The notes: generated by a model not told the origin, from the sequence alone. A stretch of DNA of 64,000 bases from Lindgomyces ingoldianus (GCF_010093535.1 NW_022985200.1:355871-419870); one strand, 5' to 3'; shown: positions 23,691 to 34,975, counted from the stretch's first letter. Translations and numbers: made by a program.

Positions 23691-26600
23691 ATGCAATCGA
23701 CTGGAAGGCCTCTGGAGCGGGTCACGCTGGCGTCCGGAGGAGCCGCCTTTCAGCTGATATGGCTCTGTTCGCTGCTTCTGGTGTGCTGGGCGACACTCGG
23801 ACATGGCATGACCGATAACAGCATCGCCCAGCTGCGCCAGGAGACCAGAGACATATTCTACCATGGCTACGACAACTACATGAAACATGCCTTCCCCGAG
23901 GATGAACTGCGGCCGCTCACGTGCGCGCCTCTTACGCGCGATCGCCTGAACCCCGCCCACATTGAAGTCAACGACGTGCTGGGGAACTACTCGTTGACTT
24001 TGATTGACAGTCTGTCTACGCTGGCTATTCTCGCGTCGTCCCCCCCGCCCGCTAAGCGAGGCCGCAACAAGCCCTTGGACGATTTCCAGGACGGCATCAA
24101 GCTGCTGGTGGAATACTACGGAGACGGAACGCTAGGGTCCGAGGGTCAAGGCAAGCGGGCGCGGGGCTTTGATCTGGACAGCAAAGTGCAGGTGTTCGAG
24201 ACTGTTATCCGCGGCGTCGGCGGCCTGCTGAGCGCTCATCTGTTCGCCATCGGGGAGCTGCCTATCCGCGGGTACCAGCCTACGGCGCAGAAGAAGAGAG
24301 GAAGAGAGGGCATTGAGTGGCGAAACGGCCTTGTGTACGATGGCCAATTGCTGCGTTTAGCGACCGACCTAGCCGAACGACTTATGCCCGCTTTCCACAC
24401 CCCCACGGGGCTCCCGTACCCCCGCGTGAACCTCCGACATGGCGTGCCCTTTTACGCCAATTCCCCGTACAACACCGATGCCGAACACGGGCAGTGCAAG
24501 AAAGACCCCAGCGACAAGGGCACTGAAATCACCGAGACGTGCAGCGCCGGCGCCGGAAGCCTTGTCTTGGAGTTCTCGACACTCAGCCGGCTGACTGGTG
24601 ATGCCCGTTTTGAGAGTGCGGCGAAGGATGCTTTCTGGGCCGTGTGGCAGCGGAGGACTAGTATTGGCTTGATCGGGGCTGGGATAGACTCCGAGACCGG
24701 CCAATGGGTGTCTCCCTTCACCGGCATTGGCGCCGGCATCGACAGCTTCTTCGAGTACTCCATCAAGACGCACATCCTCCTTTCGGGCCTGCCTTATGAT
24801 GTAGATCGTGCTGATGTCGACTCTCCTGACTCCTTCCTCCGGGCCTGGGAGGCTGCCCACGACGGCATCAAACGGCACATCTACCGTGGGGCAGCTCACC
24901 AGCACCCTCATTACATCCAAGTCGATTTGTACACGGGAGCCATGCGGGCCTTCTGGATTGACAGCCTGAGCGCCTACTACCAAGGCCTGCTAACCCTGGC
25001 TGGAGAGCTCGACGAGGCTATTGAGACGCACCTCCTGTACACCGCCCTTTGGACCCGGTACTCTGGGATGCCTGAGAGGTGGTCCACGGCAACTGGAAAC
25101 ATTGAGGGAGGACTCCGCTGGTGGGGTGGCCGTCCAGAGTTTATCGAGTCCACCTGGTATCTGTATCGAGCGACCAAAGACCCATGGTATCTTCATGTTG
25201 GAGAAATGGCTCTTCGGGATATCAAAAGACGATGCTGGACAAAGTGTGGTTGGGCTGGCCTACACGACGTCCGGACTGGGGAGCTGAGCGATCGTATGGA
25301 AAGCTTCTTCCTGGGTGAGACTGCCAAGTACCTTTTTCTTCTCTTTGATCCCTCACATCCACTCAACACTTGGGATGCTCCATTTGTATTTACCACCGAA
25401 GGACACCCGCTGGTCGTGCCTAAGCGTCTACGTCAGATTAAACCTGCCCGGCGGTCAGTTCCTACTCCCCTACCGCAACCAGCCCCTAAAGTATGTCCTC
25501 TTCCCCCTCCGCCGGTGCCCTTCAGCATTTCAGCTACGGCTGCGAGACCGGATATCTTCCATGCCGCAAGTTTGGCACGGCTTCACCTCATGCCTACAGT
25601 GAAGACTCTCGAATCACCTCTGGTTGAGTTCAATGCGGATCATCCAAGTATCTCCATTTCAGATATTCAGTCTCCCTCAAACTATACTTACTACCCATGG
25701 ACACTCCCACCAGAACTTATTCCTCGAAATGCGACTAGCTCGAGGATGCAGACACGGACAACGTTCGACTTGTCTTTTCCCAACCTCCCCAATACCCTCC
25801 AAATGGGTTCTCTTCAACGTATCAATGAAGGCATCCTTGTGAACTCAATGAGTGGTCTTCGCCTTGGCATGATTCGCGAACCCGACACCTTCCCCGGGGA
25901 GAAGGAGATCCCCTTCGATGAGCACTTCCGCATCTACGCCATCTCCAACGTTGCGCTAGGTCGAGACGAGAAAGTATACATGTCGCGGTCCACGATCGAA
26001 AGCTTCAATCCCGTGGACCCCTTCTTCACTCGCACACGTGACACCCAAATGGTTGATCTCATCATCGATGCGCCACACTTGCCGTCTACAACATCACCTT
26101 CGAGCGCCCTCTCCGATTTTCTTGATAGCGTCCTCAGTGAATCCGCAAATATTTCCAATTATGAGATTGTGGAAACATTGGAGATGGACATCGGTCCTGA
26201 GGAACTAGAGAATGAACCCTCATACTTCTCATCTCTACTCGCATCTTTACAATCCCTTCTCTCATCCCAGCCATCCGCAACACCAGTGTCCTCTCCACCC
26301 ACTATGGAACAACAGTTACCCGAAATCCAACGCTTCCATCTCCCAGGCACATTACCTACAGGACCAGGTGCTGCGCCTTTGCCTGATATACCAGACCCAG
26401 ATCTCACATTTTCGGGCACCAACCCGTTGACGTGGTCAAGCATCTACGTTCACTCAACCCAATTATGCGAAGAACGTCTCCCTATCGAAACCCCGCGCAC
26501 CCATCAAGTCATTGTAATACCCCGGGGTGGTTGCTCATTCTCTACTAAACTTCGTAACATCCCTGCTTTTCCACCAAAGAGCGGAAGCCTGCAGCTCGTT

Positions 26601-27092
26601 GTTATAGTATCGTATCCAGAACACGAACAAGAAAGCTTTGAATCCGCACCTACATCTTCCGACCTAGAGACCGATGACGGACAATGGAGTAATGATAAAT
26701 TGAATATGCGGTCTATGCGGCGGCAACGGAGGTTAGAGGATCAACAACTCGTCGACTCCGAGACTATTCAATATCAAGATCCGCCTTCGCGAAACAAGAA
26801 ACAAGATATCGATCCTGAGTCCTCGAACTCCAAAGCCTCGCCCAAAATGTCCAAAAAGCGTCGTTCTCCCTCGCAACAGAACGCCGGTGGCAACACGCTC
26901 GTCCAACCCCTTCTGGATAACCTGCAATTCACCCCTTCAGGTCTGCCGCGCCCAAATCCTATTCCGTTGGTGATGGTAGGAGGAGGTCATGAGACGATGG
27001 ACCTACTAAAGAGGGCTAAGGGGGTACAAACGAGGAGGAGATATTATTTCTTAAGTCAGGGGGTTAGAATTGCGAATTTAATTGTGCTGTAG
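23691..27092 (+). CDS. EDEM/Mnl-like GH47 alpha-mannosidase with PA domain
   Basis: One uninterrupted frame of 1133 residues. The N-terminal hydrophobic stretch around residues 22-38 is a signal peptide or anchor. The GH47 domain covers roughly residues 45-530, with VQVFETVIRGVGGLLSAH, TCSAGAGSLVLEFSTLSRLTG and FTGIGAGIDSFFEYSIK, which are family motifs carrying the acidic residues. A protease-associated (PA)-like domain follows near 910-990 (QVIVIPRGGCSFSTKLRN). These proteins trim mannose from misfolded ER glycoproteins to mark them for ERAD. The C-terminus has a long charged, low-complexity insert and no HDEL signal; it ends LIVL. EDEM3 and some fungal Mnl proteins share the GH47 plus PA layout. 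The start at 23691 keeps the signal segment intact. Confidence 0.92.
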   Translation: MQSTGRPLERVTLASGGAAFQLIWLCSLLLVCWATLGHGMTDNSIAQLRQETRDIFYHGYDNYMKHAFPEDELRPLTCAPLTRDRLNPAHIEVNDVLGNYSLTLIDSLSTLAILASSPPPAKRGRNKPLDDFQDGIKLLVEYYGDGTLGSEGQGKRARGFDLDSKVQVFETVIRGVGGLLSAHLFAIGELPIRGYQPTAQKKRGREGIEWRNGLVYDGQLLRLATDLAERLMPAFHTPTGLPYPRVNLRHGVPFYANSPYNTDAEHGQCKKDPSDKGTEITETCSAGAGSLVLEFSTLSRLTGDARFESAAKDAFWAVWQRRTSIGLIGAGIDSETGQWVSPFTGIGAGIDSFFEYSIKTHILLSGLPYDVDRADVDSPDSFLRAWEAAHDGIKRHIYRGAAHQHPHYIQVDLYTGAMRAFWIDSLSAYYQGLLTLAGELDEAIETHLLYTALWTRYSGMPERWSTATGNIEGGLRWWGGRPEFIESTWYLYRATKDPWYLHVGEMALRDIKRRCWTKCGWAGLHDVRTGELSDRMESFFLGETAKYLFLLFDPSHPLNTWDAPFVFTTEGHPLVVPKRLRQIKPARRSVPTPLPQPAPKVCPLPPPPVPFSISATAARPDIFHAASLARLHLMPTVKTLESPLVEFNADHPSISISDIQSPSNYTYYPWTLPPELIPRNATSSRMQTRTTFDLSFPNLPNTLQMGSLQRINEGILVNSMSGLRLGMIREPDTFPGEKEIPFDEHFRIYAISNVALGRDEKVYMSRSTIESFNPVDPFFTRTRDTQMVDLIIDAPHLPSTTSPSSALSDFLDSVLSESANISNYEIVETLEMDIGPEELENEPSYFSSLLASLQSLLSSQPSATPVSSPPTMEQQLPEIQRFHLPGTLPTGPGAAPLPDIPDPDLTFSGTNPLTWSSIYVHSTQLCEERLPIETPRTHQVIVIPRGGCSFSTKLRNIPAFPPKSGSLQLVVIVSYPEHEQESFESAPTSSDLETDDGQWSNDKLNMRSMRRQRRLEDQQLVDSETIQYQDPPSRNKKQDIDPESSNSKASPKMSKKRRSPSQQNAGGNTLVQPLLDNLQFTPSGLPRPNPIPLVMVGGGHETMDLLKRAKGVQTRRRYYFLSQGVRIANLIVL

Positions 27093-27628
27093 CCGGCTAA
27101 TTTTTGCCCACCAGGAGTATGTATATATGAATGATGCGCGTAGAGGACTTGTGTGTTCGTTTTAGGATAGAAAAAAAGTTCATAATTTTCCTTGCTTGCA
27201 TGCCCCAAGAATTTGCGATCCAGCAATATATTCCATGCAAGCTTAGGTCCGCCTCTCCTTAAGTGACATCATTAACGACTACGCCACCATTAACCTCCTA
27301 GAACCTCGACGATAATCCAATTCATACTTCTTAAGCTTACAAGAGAAATGAGCCTCTCCCGAAGACTGTGATTTCACACACTAAGATCAAGAGACTCATC
27401 TTGAGTTACTGTACAGTAGCAGAGAGGATACCAAGTCATGCTCTCTCTTAAAAAAAAAAAAACCCTCACCGCCTCCCATACCGTATCCCACGAACCTTGA
27501 TTACTAGGTCTCCAACCTGACCCCCCTGGATCCTAGTAATATCTGTTTTGAACTCCTAACCACGACCGTCGACGATGGCGAATTCTCGAGCTTTACCAGA
27601 AGGAAAACCTCCTGTCAGGGAGCGCAAT
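27093..27628. other. Convergent 3' flank region
   Basis: Between the EDEM stop and the coiled-coil gene stop, transcribed toward each other. It holds a run of 12 A residues near 27452 and no supported gene. Confidence 0.5.
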
Positions 27629-29579
27629 TCACCACTGAGGCCTGTCATATACCGTCATCAGCCAACCATCCGGGTCGTGCTTCAGAATGCACGGGTTATC
27701 CAGGCACTCCTTCATTACATGTCGCATACTGCATCGCCAACGAAAACACTTCTCGCCATTCTCCACACAGTTGCGACAGGTGGGACTACTGTCGCAGGTC
27801 AAACTCTTGACATAGCATTCGACACACGAAAATACTGTTTTTGGGAGCTTCGTATTCGGACTTGTTTTGACGAGATGAGCGGCGCCTCGCAGGACCTTGC
27901 CACCCTGTGAGAACTTCTCGCAAGTTGCCTGCTTCACTTCGATAACTCTGTTGGCCTCGCGGAGGTCATTGCGTAGCCGGTTGGCTTCCGCCGTCTTGTG
28001 CTTGAGCTTCTCTTCTAGTTCTGCAATGTGCTTCGTAGCAGCTGGCACCTTTGACATTTTCTTTAACTGGTTGCTAAGGTGATTGTTCTTATTTTCCTCA
28101 GTTGCAATCTTTGCATAGAGATTAAGAATTTCCTTCTCTTGCTTAGCTAGCTTAGTTATATTTTCCTGTTGCTGTGACGCATTTGGAGCGGCGGACAGTT
28201 TTGTAAGGAGGGCATCCCGCTCAGCTACCAAGGCCTTGACCGACTTCTCATTCTGCTCAGACGTCATCAACCGAGCTTTTAACCCGGAGATTTCCTGATC
28301 TTTCCTTGCGATGAGGACTCCCTTTTCATCCTGGTGGGCATTGATGGTGGCATTTTGACTGCTTCGGAGACGCTCTAGCTCCACTGTGAGAGAGTCGACA
28401 AGTCGTTCACTCATCAGTGCCGCAGCTAGCCTGCCATTGAGCTCGCGGATCATGTCATCCTTCTTCTCGAGTACCGCGGACGCGCTACCCGTTTGTGAAG
28501 GCTGTGGATTCGATTGATGGCGTAACACCTGGGAATTAAGATGATCTAACTCGCTCTGGAGTCTGTACAGCTCGTCCCGGTGACGTCTGTCGGCCTTCGC
28601 CATATCATCCTTGATCTTGATCTCATTTTCAACCATGGAGTTGTATGCTGGCAAGGTTAGCCGAACGATCGGTCTGGCATCATATTCGTTTGGTTGGAAC
28701 ATTTGGACGCTCCGGGAGGATGATGATTGCTGGATGTACCCGTCGTCGACGATTTCTACTCCTTGATTCAGACCGAGACCGGGAGGGGGTTGGATATGTC
28801 GCCGCGGAGGGGACAGTGATTTGAAGTTGGTCAGAGCACTATCCCGGTGCTCGTTTTCGCCGACTAGATCTTGAAGCTGGAGGATCATGTCATGTAGCAA
28901 TTCCTCATTGGGGATTAGAGGCCGCTCGGCTGGTTGATTCATTATGGTTGGTGCAAGAGACGGATTCGCTGCTGGGGGCTGCGTGATTGCATGGTGGTCG
29001 TAGGCTGGCTCCAGCCATTCATGTTGGCTCGATTTCTGCAGCGGCGTTACAGGCTGAGGGCTGCCGATATACGAATCTATGGACATGACTTTAGCGAGCA
29101 CGACCGGCTCTTTCACTCTGGACGCTTGGGCCGTATCGATCCCCCTCGGGCTGAATGGGTTGCCGTTAGCCAGCATTCTCAGTGCATCGGCAAAGCTATC
29201 CTTGGTTTCAGCTCTTGGTTTCGAGGTGACCCCCATCTTTTTACTCTCAGCGCGCGGATCTGGAGTGTAAGAGGAAAGGTGATCAGGTTGCTTTGAGAAT
29301 TGGTGAGGTGAGGTTGGACCCTGTCTCTCACTTGTGTCTTCGTCCAGCAAGTCTATGGGCAGGGTTGGCCGCGGCGAGGAAGGCTTCATCGACGCAGCGG
29401 GCGGACTATTGGCCTCGAAACTGACGAAGCTAATGAGATCGTCCTCAACAACTGCCCGAGGGAGTCACATGTCAGCAGCCAGAGTAAAGAATATCTGAAC
29501 CGTGGGATCTTCCTTCTGACGACTCACAGGTGGGTATTGCTAGAGCGGCACAGTCCTCTCCACGGGGTCGGAAGGACAT
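27629..29579 (-). CDS. Coiled-coil protein with a Zn2Cys6-like cluster at the C-terminus
   Basis: Two exons on the minus strand: 29579-29528 (17 codons plus one base) and 29451-27629, with a 76-bp intron (GTGAGT donor, CAG acceptor), giving 624 residues. The short first exon is supported by a clean frame across the splice into VEDDLISFVSFEAN. The middle, about residues 270-540, is a long predicted coiled coil rich in Glu, Lys, Gln and Leu. The end has C560-x2-C563-x6-C570-x5-C576-x2-C579-x6-C586, the exact spacing class of a Gal4 cluster, followed by more Cys at 591, 600 and 605. Gal4 clusters normally sit at the N-terminus and carry basic residues between the first cysteines, which are mostly missing here, so DNA binding is doubtful. 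Function unknown. Confidence 0.8.
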
Positions 29580-29937
29580 GATTGAGAGGAACCTTTGAAA
29601 AACACGGCGTGCGGAGAATTTGGACGTCAACACCTAGGCATGGCCGTGGTGTTGCTATGCCAAGACGCTGACGCATCGGGCAAGGAAGGCACCATGAAGA
29701 GTGAAAGTGTGTATGCACGCATGGGACTACCTAGGTACTTAATTAAGTAAGTTGAGATGCGGCATGCCACAGTGGAAGCGCGAGAAGATTCAACGGTATA
29801 GATTCCAACTTGTAGCCGCTTAAACTACACAACAACCATTGCCAGCCTTTTCCACGTTAGGTCAACGTCCGTTTCGCGGAAGATCGCCTTCTCGCGATTT
29901 CTTCTCACCTCCAAACTGACGTGGCCATGGGGGCACA

Positions 29938-31659
29938 TCACCTTCCGAACTTCTTCAACTCCCATACTCGCATAGGGGGGTATACAACCGCGGCCCAGGC
30001 AAAACCGACGTAATTGCCCATCTAGTCCATTGTCAGCGGATCTGCGTCTCAAGGTCAAAGGACTATTACTCACATCTGCGCCATAGTCTCCCACAAGCTT
30101 AGCAATAGGGCCAATGTACCAAACCTGGGCCATGCAGAGAATAGCCCCAGCCCAGCCAATCAAAAAAGCAATGAGAGCTGCAATGCCAAGGGGTAGCTTC
30201 TTAGGTTCATTCCAGGTAGCCCAGTTGAAGCCTTTCTTACGGCGGAAAATAAGGTGCTCTTCTAATGTTATTGCTATCCAAATAGACACCCAATAGCCCA
30301 TTAGAGCTAGGAAGTTGGTGAATATCTCGGCCAAATGACCACGACCAGCCAGGGCACAAACCGTGTAGATTACCACACCAATTGTATTCCAAATGGCGCG
30401 AGGCACCAGTGCAGCCCACCTCCCAAGGATCTGGGCATCGATTCCGGACGAGTATCTAAGGCTGGTTAATATCATAAGGGTTCGGCGTTGGTGCCAGAGG
30501 ACTCACGTAGGTGGGATGAGGTTCGCTACTAGTCCAAGAGCAACGATGACGCCACAGAAGCTGCCAAACCCACCCAATGGCTTGTAGCCGTGAACGATCA
30601 GCGCTCCTTGAGAAACGCCGTATGCCTCTTCCCAGGCAGTGTTCGTAAGCATCCCGGATGCAAGCCCGATACCAAGAAGAAAGGCGAAGGTAAAGCTCAA
30701 GGAGAGCCCGACCATTGTCACACTAAAGATCTTCCATCCGGGCGTATGCTCTGGGTAGTAGACGAAGTAATCTGCCGCACCTCCAGAATAAGTTATGGCC
30801 GCGGCCAGGTTGAGACCAAAGAAGGATAGTCTATTGCCGGAGAGTGTGGCGGGATCCCCTTCCGAGCTCGAGGAGGTATTAAAACCCGGCCCTGCTACGC
30901 CGGCGAGGATACAGAGGACAATCAGCTGTGGCAACCAGGCATACCGCTCATAGTAGTGGAAGATTTGGTATCCAAACGTAGTAATACCCCAAGTTATGAT
31001 TGCAACAATGATGATTCCGACAACAACAGACATGTTGCTTGTCGAAACGGCAGACAGGATCTGACCCGCTACGACGCAGTCAATCAAAGCGTATCCTAGA
31101 AGGACAATAAGGTTCAAGATAACAACGAGCTTCGAGGGCCACCAGCCCATCGTGTACCTGGACAGTTGGTTAATGCCGGGCTCGGGAGTCTTGTGGCAGC
31201 TACTAACCGAGCAAAGATCATTGTCCTGTTCCCGCTCCTTGGCCCAAAAGTCGCAATGTATGCCACCGGGAGACATCCCACGAGCATGCCGAACACAGCA
31301 CAAAGGCTCGAATCCAAGAAGCCTAGGCCAAAGACGGCCGGACCTAACATTCCCAATGTAATATTGTTAGCCGCCAGGTTGATTGAAAACCACAAAATGG
31401 CCACTTGAGTGTAGCCCAATGCACGAAGATCATGGCGCTCATCTGCTTCGACACGCTGGATTCCGCGCGCCTCGAGGTTGTACTCCACCAGCTGCTTTTC
31501 AAACTTCTTCCATTGCAAGTGTGCTCTTCTGGCAAAAGTTGCGGGGTTGGCTGCCCCACCTGTATCGCTTATCGGAAGGCCTTCGTTCGGGGCCAGGACG
31601 GGCACCAGCGAGGACGTCTTTTCATCGTAGACGTTAGCGGTTTGCGGGGTAGGCTCCAT
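29938..31659 (-). CDS. Fcy-type NCS1 purine-cytosine permease family transporter under TPP riboswitch control
   Basis: Four exons on the minus strand: 31659-31208, 31157-30507, 30455-30074 and 30021-29938, with introns of 50, 51 and 52 bp, giving 522 residues. The sequence has about twelve hydrophobic segments and the NCS1 start GIQRVEADER followed by AANNITLGMLGPAVFGLGF, typical of the Fcy2 branch (cytosine, adenine, hypoxanthine). The cytosolic N-terminus of about 95 residues is charged. The leader carries a TPP riboswitch, so the cargo is more likely thiamine or its pyrimidine moiety HMP than free nucleobase: bacterial CytX is an NCS1 protein tied to TPP riboswitches and predicted to import HMP, which resembles cytosine. 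Cargo assignment is inference; the family and the riboswitch are seen directly. Confidence 0.9.
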
Positions 31660-31672
31660 GAAGACTGGGAGC

Positions 31673-31874
31673 CTGCACTCATCAGCAGCGTCTTACGGAG
31701 GGGAAGCAAAGCATGAGGTCCTTTCGCAGGATTTAACCTGATCAAGTTCAGACCGTATCTCTCAGATCACCGACCAACTCAGTGCTTCCCCGCAGCCAAA
31801 CCGAAGTCTGCTGGTGGGTTGCACTGAGGAAGGGAAGGCGAACACCGGTCTCATGCAATTGCTGCTGTCAATAC
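31673..31874 (-). promoter_or_regulatory. Probable regulated 5'-leader intron containing the TPP aptamer
   Basis: A donor AAG/GTATTG begins at 31874 and an acceptor CAG ends at 31673, enclosing the aptamer in a 202-nt intron. The exon end CTTGATCAAG (31884-31875, minus strand) is complementary over 10 positions, with one G-U pair, to the P4 segment CTTGATCAGG (31746-31737). In Neurospora NMT1 the P4/P5 region masks a donor site until TPP binds; the same logic is visible here. An upstream ATG at 31908 opens a 48-codon frame that reads into the aptamer and ends at 31762; a second in-frame ATG at 31854 lies inside P1. Splicing outcome would change these uORFs. The donor choice is inference. Confidence 0.6.
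31711..31856 (-). ncRNA. TPP riboswitch aptamer in the permease 5' leader
   Basis: Read on the minus strand, P1 is GCATGAG (31856-31850) pairing with CTCATGC (31717-31711). P2 is ACCG/CGGT. The conserved CTGAGA lies at about 31765-31760. The P4/P5 core reads GAACTTGATCAGG, then TTAAAT, then CCTGCG, matching the universal GAACCTGATC...GCG core. P3 is long, with CTCAGTGC/GCACTGAG, as is usual in fungi. Another perfect 9-bp pair, GGGGAAGCA/TGCTTCCCC, links 31783-31791 with 31700-31708 and may belong to an alternative fold. A branch-like GCTGATG and an acceptor AG (ending at 31673) follow directly, 13 bases before the start codon, so the aptamer lies in a 5'-leader intron. This is the known fungal layout, in which TPP controls splicing. 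Confidence 0.92.
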
Positions 31875-31908
31875 CTTGATCAAGTGCTTCTCCGCTACTC
31901 AGCTGCAT

Positions 31909-33185
31909 GACTGGTGACTGTCGTACTTGTTCAACGCGAAGATATGCAATTGATGCTTGAACGGCGCTATGTAAGAGATGGAGGTTGAACCAAGACCTTC
32001 ACCGCCGTGATAAGAAATATGCTTCTAGAATTGTGGATTTAAGGGGTAGTGAGAGGATAATTAAGACGCTGGGGATTGTGTCGTGGAGGTCAAAAGTCGC
32101 AAGCTTTTAATGGTGCTTGAAGACTGGAAAAATCTCTGCTCTAGAGGTGACTTGCTGAATCTTGCCGGGCTTTCCGCGGAGTCGTTCTTGCGCGACTCTC
32201 CTCGACACTATTGGCCGAGCATGACACAGAAACATGCATTTGTTCTGCCACTTTTCGCGCTTTTCAAGAAGCCCCATGTAGATTGTGCAAGCAGAGGGAG
32301 GTGATTCCAATCACGTGATTTAGATCCAGTTCAGGGCATGTTAGCACATATTGAGGATGCCAAAAAAGTAGGCTTCAATTCCTCAAAGCTTTAGCTAGAA
32401 GAAGGGGGGACTTTAACCAAACACAAACTGCTGTCGGAAATTATGTGTATGTAGTAGTTATCCATCCATCTGATGGACTGCAGCTGCAATGATTTTTCCA
32501 GCGCTACCGGTATCCACTAAGCGCGGATATTCGACCCGATCTAGATATCTTCTTCCAACATGTTTTGACTCTAATAACGAAGTCCCAGAAGGCCGAAGGA
32601 CTGCACTCACAACACGTGACCTGGCCGCCAGCTATTCATTCCCACCTTGGAACCTTGCAATCATAGAAAAGCCTATGGACACCTACAACTGCCATAGTCT
32701 GTCTGTGAGTCCTGAAGTGTTCCTGCTTCAATTTCTTAACTTCACGATCTTGGTCGGGGCAATCACTAAAGTTGGAGCTAGTCGCATCCACCCGTACTCT
32801 GCACAGGGTTCTCAAACCAGGATCTGTCCCTAGTCCGAAAGTTTCAAGACAGCAAGTCCATCCGTTTGTTCAAGGTCCTTATCTTTCCTCCCTCTCTTTC
32901 TCCGCGCCATTTGACGTGCATCTACCTGCACCTTGCCGGTTTAGACCTGCGGGTGGTGCAGGTACTGTTGCTGGTGCAGGTACTGCAGCATGGAGCTACT
33001 TCATTTTGCCTAGCTCAAAGATGCCTTTCCTCTTCTTATCTTTTCACCGAGGTGCCGGGAACGCAAGATTTGGTTCGGAATCAGAACCTGCGGGGAAGGC
33101 GCGTAATCTGTTGTGGTACTTAGATAGTAAGGCCCTCTCAGCATGCTTTTTTCATCTTTTTGTTGCGTTCATCGACTTGACCGCC
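31909..33185. other. Divergent upstream region, permease and amine oxidase
   Basis: The interval between the riboswitch leader and the amine oxidase start. It is the likely promoter of both divergent genes. I see no gene; the frames near 32489-33188 are weak and overlap the amine oxidase leader. A CACGTG box is near 32613. Confidence 0.45.
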
Positions 33186-34975
33186 ATGCTGCACAGATGT
33201 GTCTATATATTGGTGGGACTTTGGGTCCTTGAGACCCTTGCAGCCCCCACTTTCCAGCAAAGAGGATACAACGGCACCTGTCGAAGAACGACTGTTGCGA
33301 TTCTGTAAGCATTTCGAAAGTTAACATAGCTCGAGAGAGCTGACTTGACGCAGAGGTGGTGGCGTTGCTGGTATAACGGCTGCTCAAGCCCTCTCGAATC
33401 AATCTGTCACGGACTTTCTCATTGTTGAATACAATGGAGGTATTGTATATGGCCACTTTATTCCAGGCATGACTAAATACTAGCAGATATTGGTGGCCGG
33501 ATGACACATACAACCTTTGGAAAGGACCCGGATGGGAATCCTTATGTCGTGGAACTCGGAGCGAACTGGGTAGGTTGTCTCTGGAAATTGTCTCATATAC
33601 CCAATCTAATATGTTCTATCAGGTTCAAGGTTTAGGGATTAAAGACGGACCGGAGAATCCAATCTGGACAGAAGCTAAAAGATACAATATTTCTAATGAG
33701 TATTCTGACTACGATTCCATACTCACATATAACGAAACTGGAGCGGTGAATTACACTAACCTCCTAGATGATTTTGAAGATGCCTATGCTGCCATGGAGC
33801 AAGGCGCTGGCTATATCCTTGCCGACAATCTTCAGGACCAAAGTACTCGCACAGGATTAAGTCTAGCTGGATGGAAACCTAAGAAGAATATGGCTGCCCA
33901 AGCTGTCGAGTGGTGGGAATGGGGTCAGTTACAACATATTTGCATAGGTTTACTTATTCACTAATGTCCACGGGTAGATTGGGAGACTTCATACAGTCCT
34001 GATGAGAGCTCACTGGTCTTTGGCATTACCGGCTACAATCTTACGTTTTATCAGTTCTCTGAGGAGAATAATTTTGTGATTGATCAACGTGGATTTAATA
34101 CCCTTATCAAAGGAGTGGCCTCTACCTTCCTTCAACCGAATGACACACGGCTTCTCCTCAATACGGTCGTTACGGATATTGAGTACTCTGCAGATAGTGT
34201 CACAGTTACCATGGACGACGGAACTTGTATTAGCGCCGACTACGCAATATGCACTTTCTCACTTGGGGTCTTACAGAACGAAGTAGTCACCTTTAAGCCG
34301 GAGCTTCCAGATTGGAAACAAACATCCATCGAAACTTTCCAAATGGGAACTTATACCAAGATCTTCCTCCAATTCAACGAAACGTTCTGGGACCCCGATA
34401 CCCAATTCTTCCTTTACGCATCACCTACAACACGTGGGTATTACCCCGTCTGGCAATCTTTGGTCCCGGACGGTTTCATACCCGGCTCTAACATTATTTT
34501 TGCCACCGTCGTTGGTCACGAGTCTTACCGCATCGAGGCACAGGACGATGAAACAACCAAAGCAGAATTGATGGAGGTTCTTCGTCAAATGTTCCCTGGA
34601 GTAAATATTCCAGAGCCCACCGATTTTATGTATCCTCGCTGGAGTCTCCAGCCATGGTCATATGGTAGCTACTCCAACTGGCCCGTTGGAATGACTCTTG
34701 AGAATCACCAAAATCTACGCGCAAATGTGGAGAGAGTATACTTTGCTGGAGAGCATACCTCAGCGGAGTACTTTGGCTTTCTACATGGTGCCTGGTTCGA
34801 GGGGAGAGAGGCGGGTGAGCGAATAGCCGGAATGATCTCAAGAGATTGTATGAATATTGATTCAGGTTGTGGGACCTATACCAATTACGAGATTCTGCAC
34901 GGAACGACAGCGCTGGAGGAGTACAATGCATCAAATGGCTTTGTAGTGAGCAGCTTCTATGTGGCAGGATCTTAG
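33186..34975 (+). CDS. Secreted flavin-containing amine oxidase (polyamine oxidase-like)
   Basis: Five exons: 33186-33304, 33354-33439, 33487-33569, 33623-33923 and 33978-34975, giving 528 residues. A signal peptide is evident (hydrophobic residues 5-18, then AAPT). The FAD motif GGGVAGITAA starts at residue 41, created by the first splice, and GDIGGRM by the second. WVQG, ADYAICTFSLGVLQ, and the terminal FAD-contact block RVYFAGEHTSAEYFGFLHGA are all family marks of the MAO/polyamine oxidase fold. Several N-x-S/T sites (such as NETG, NYT, NLT) agree with passage through the secretory pathway. It would oxidise amines such as N-acetylpolyamines, giving aldehyde and hydrogen peroxide outside the cell. 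Exact substrate unknown. It lies downstream of the riboswitch region on the opposite strand. Confidence 0.92.

Noticed and set aside
31700..31791. The 9-bp perfect inverted repeat as the P1 stem of the TPP aptamer
   Set aside because: The conserved core fits better with GCATGAG/CTCATGC (31850-31856 with 31711-31717) as P1; the 9-bp pair starts inside P3 and is probably an alternative fold.
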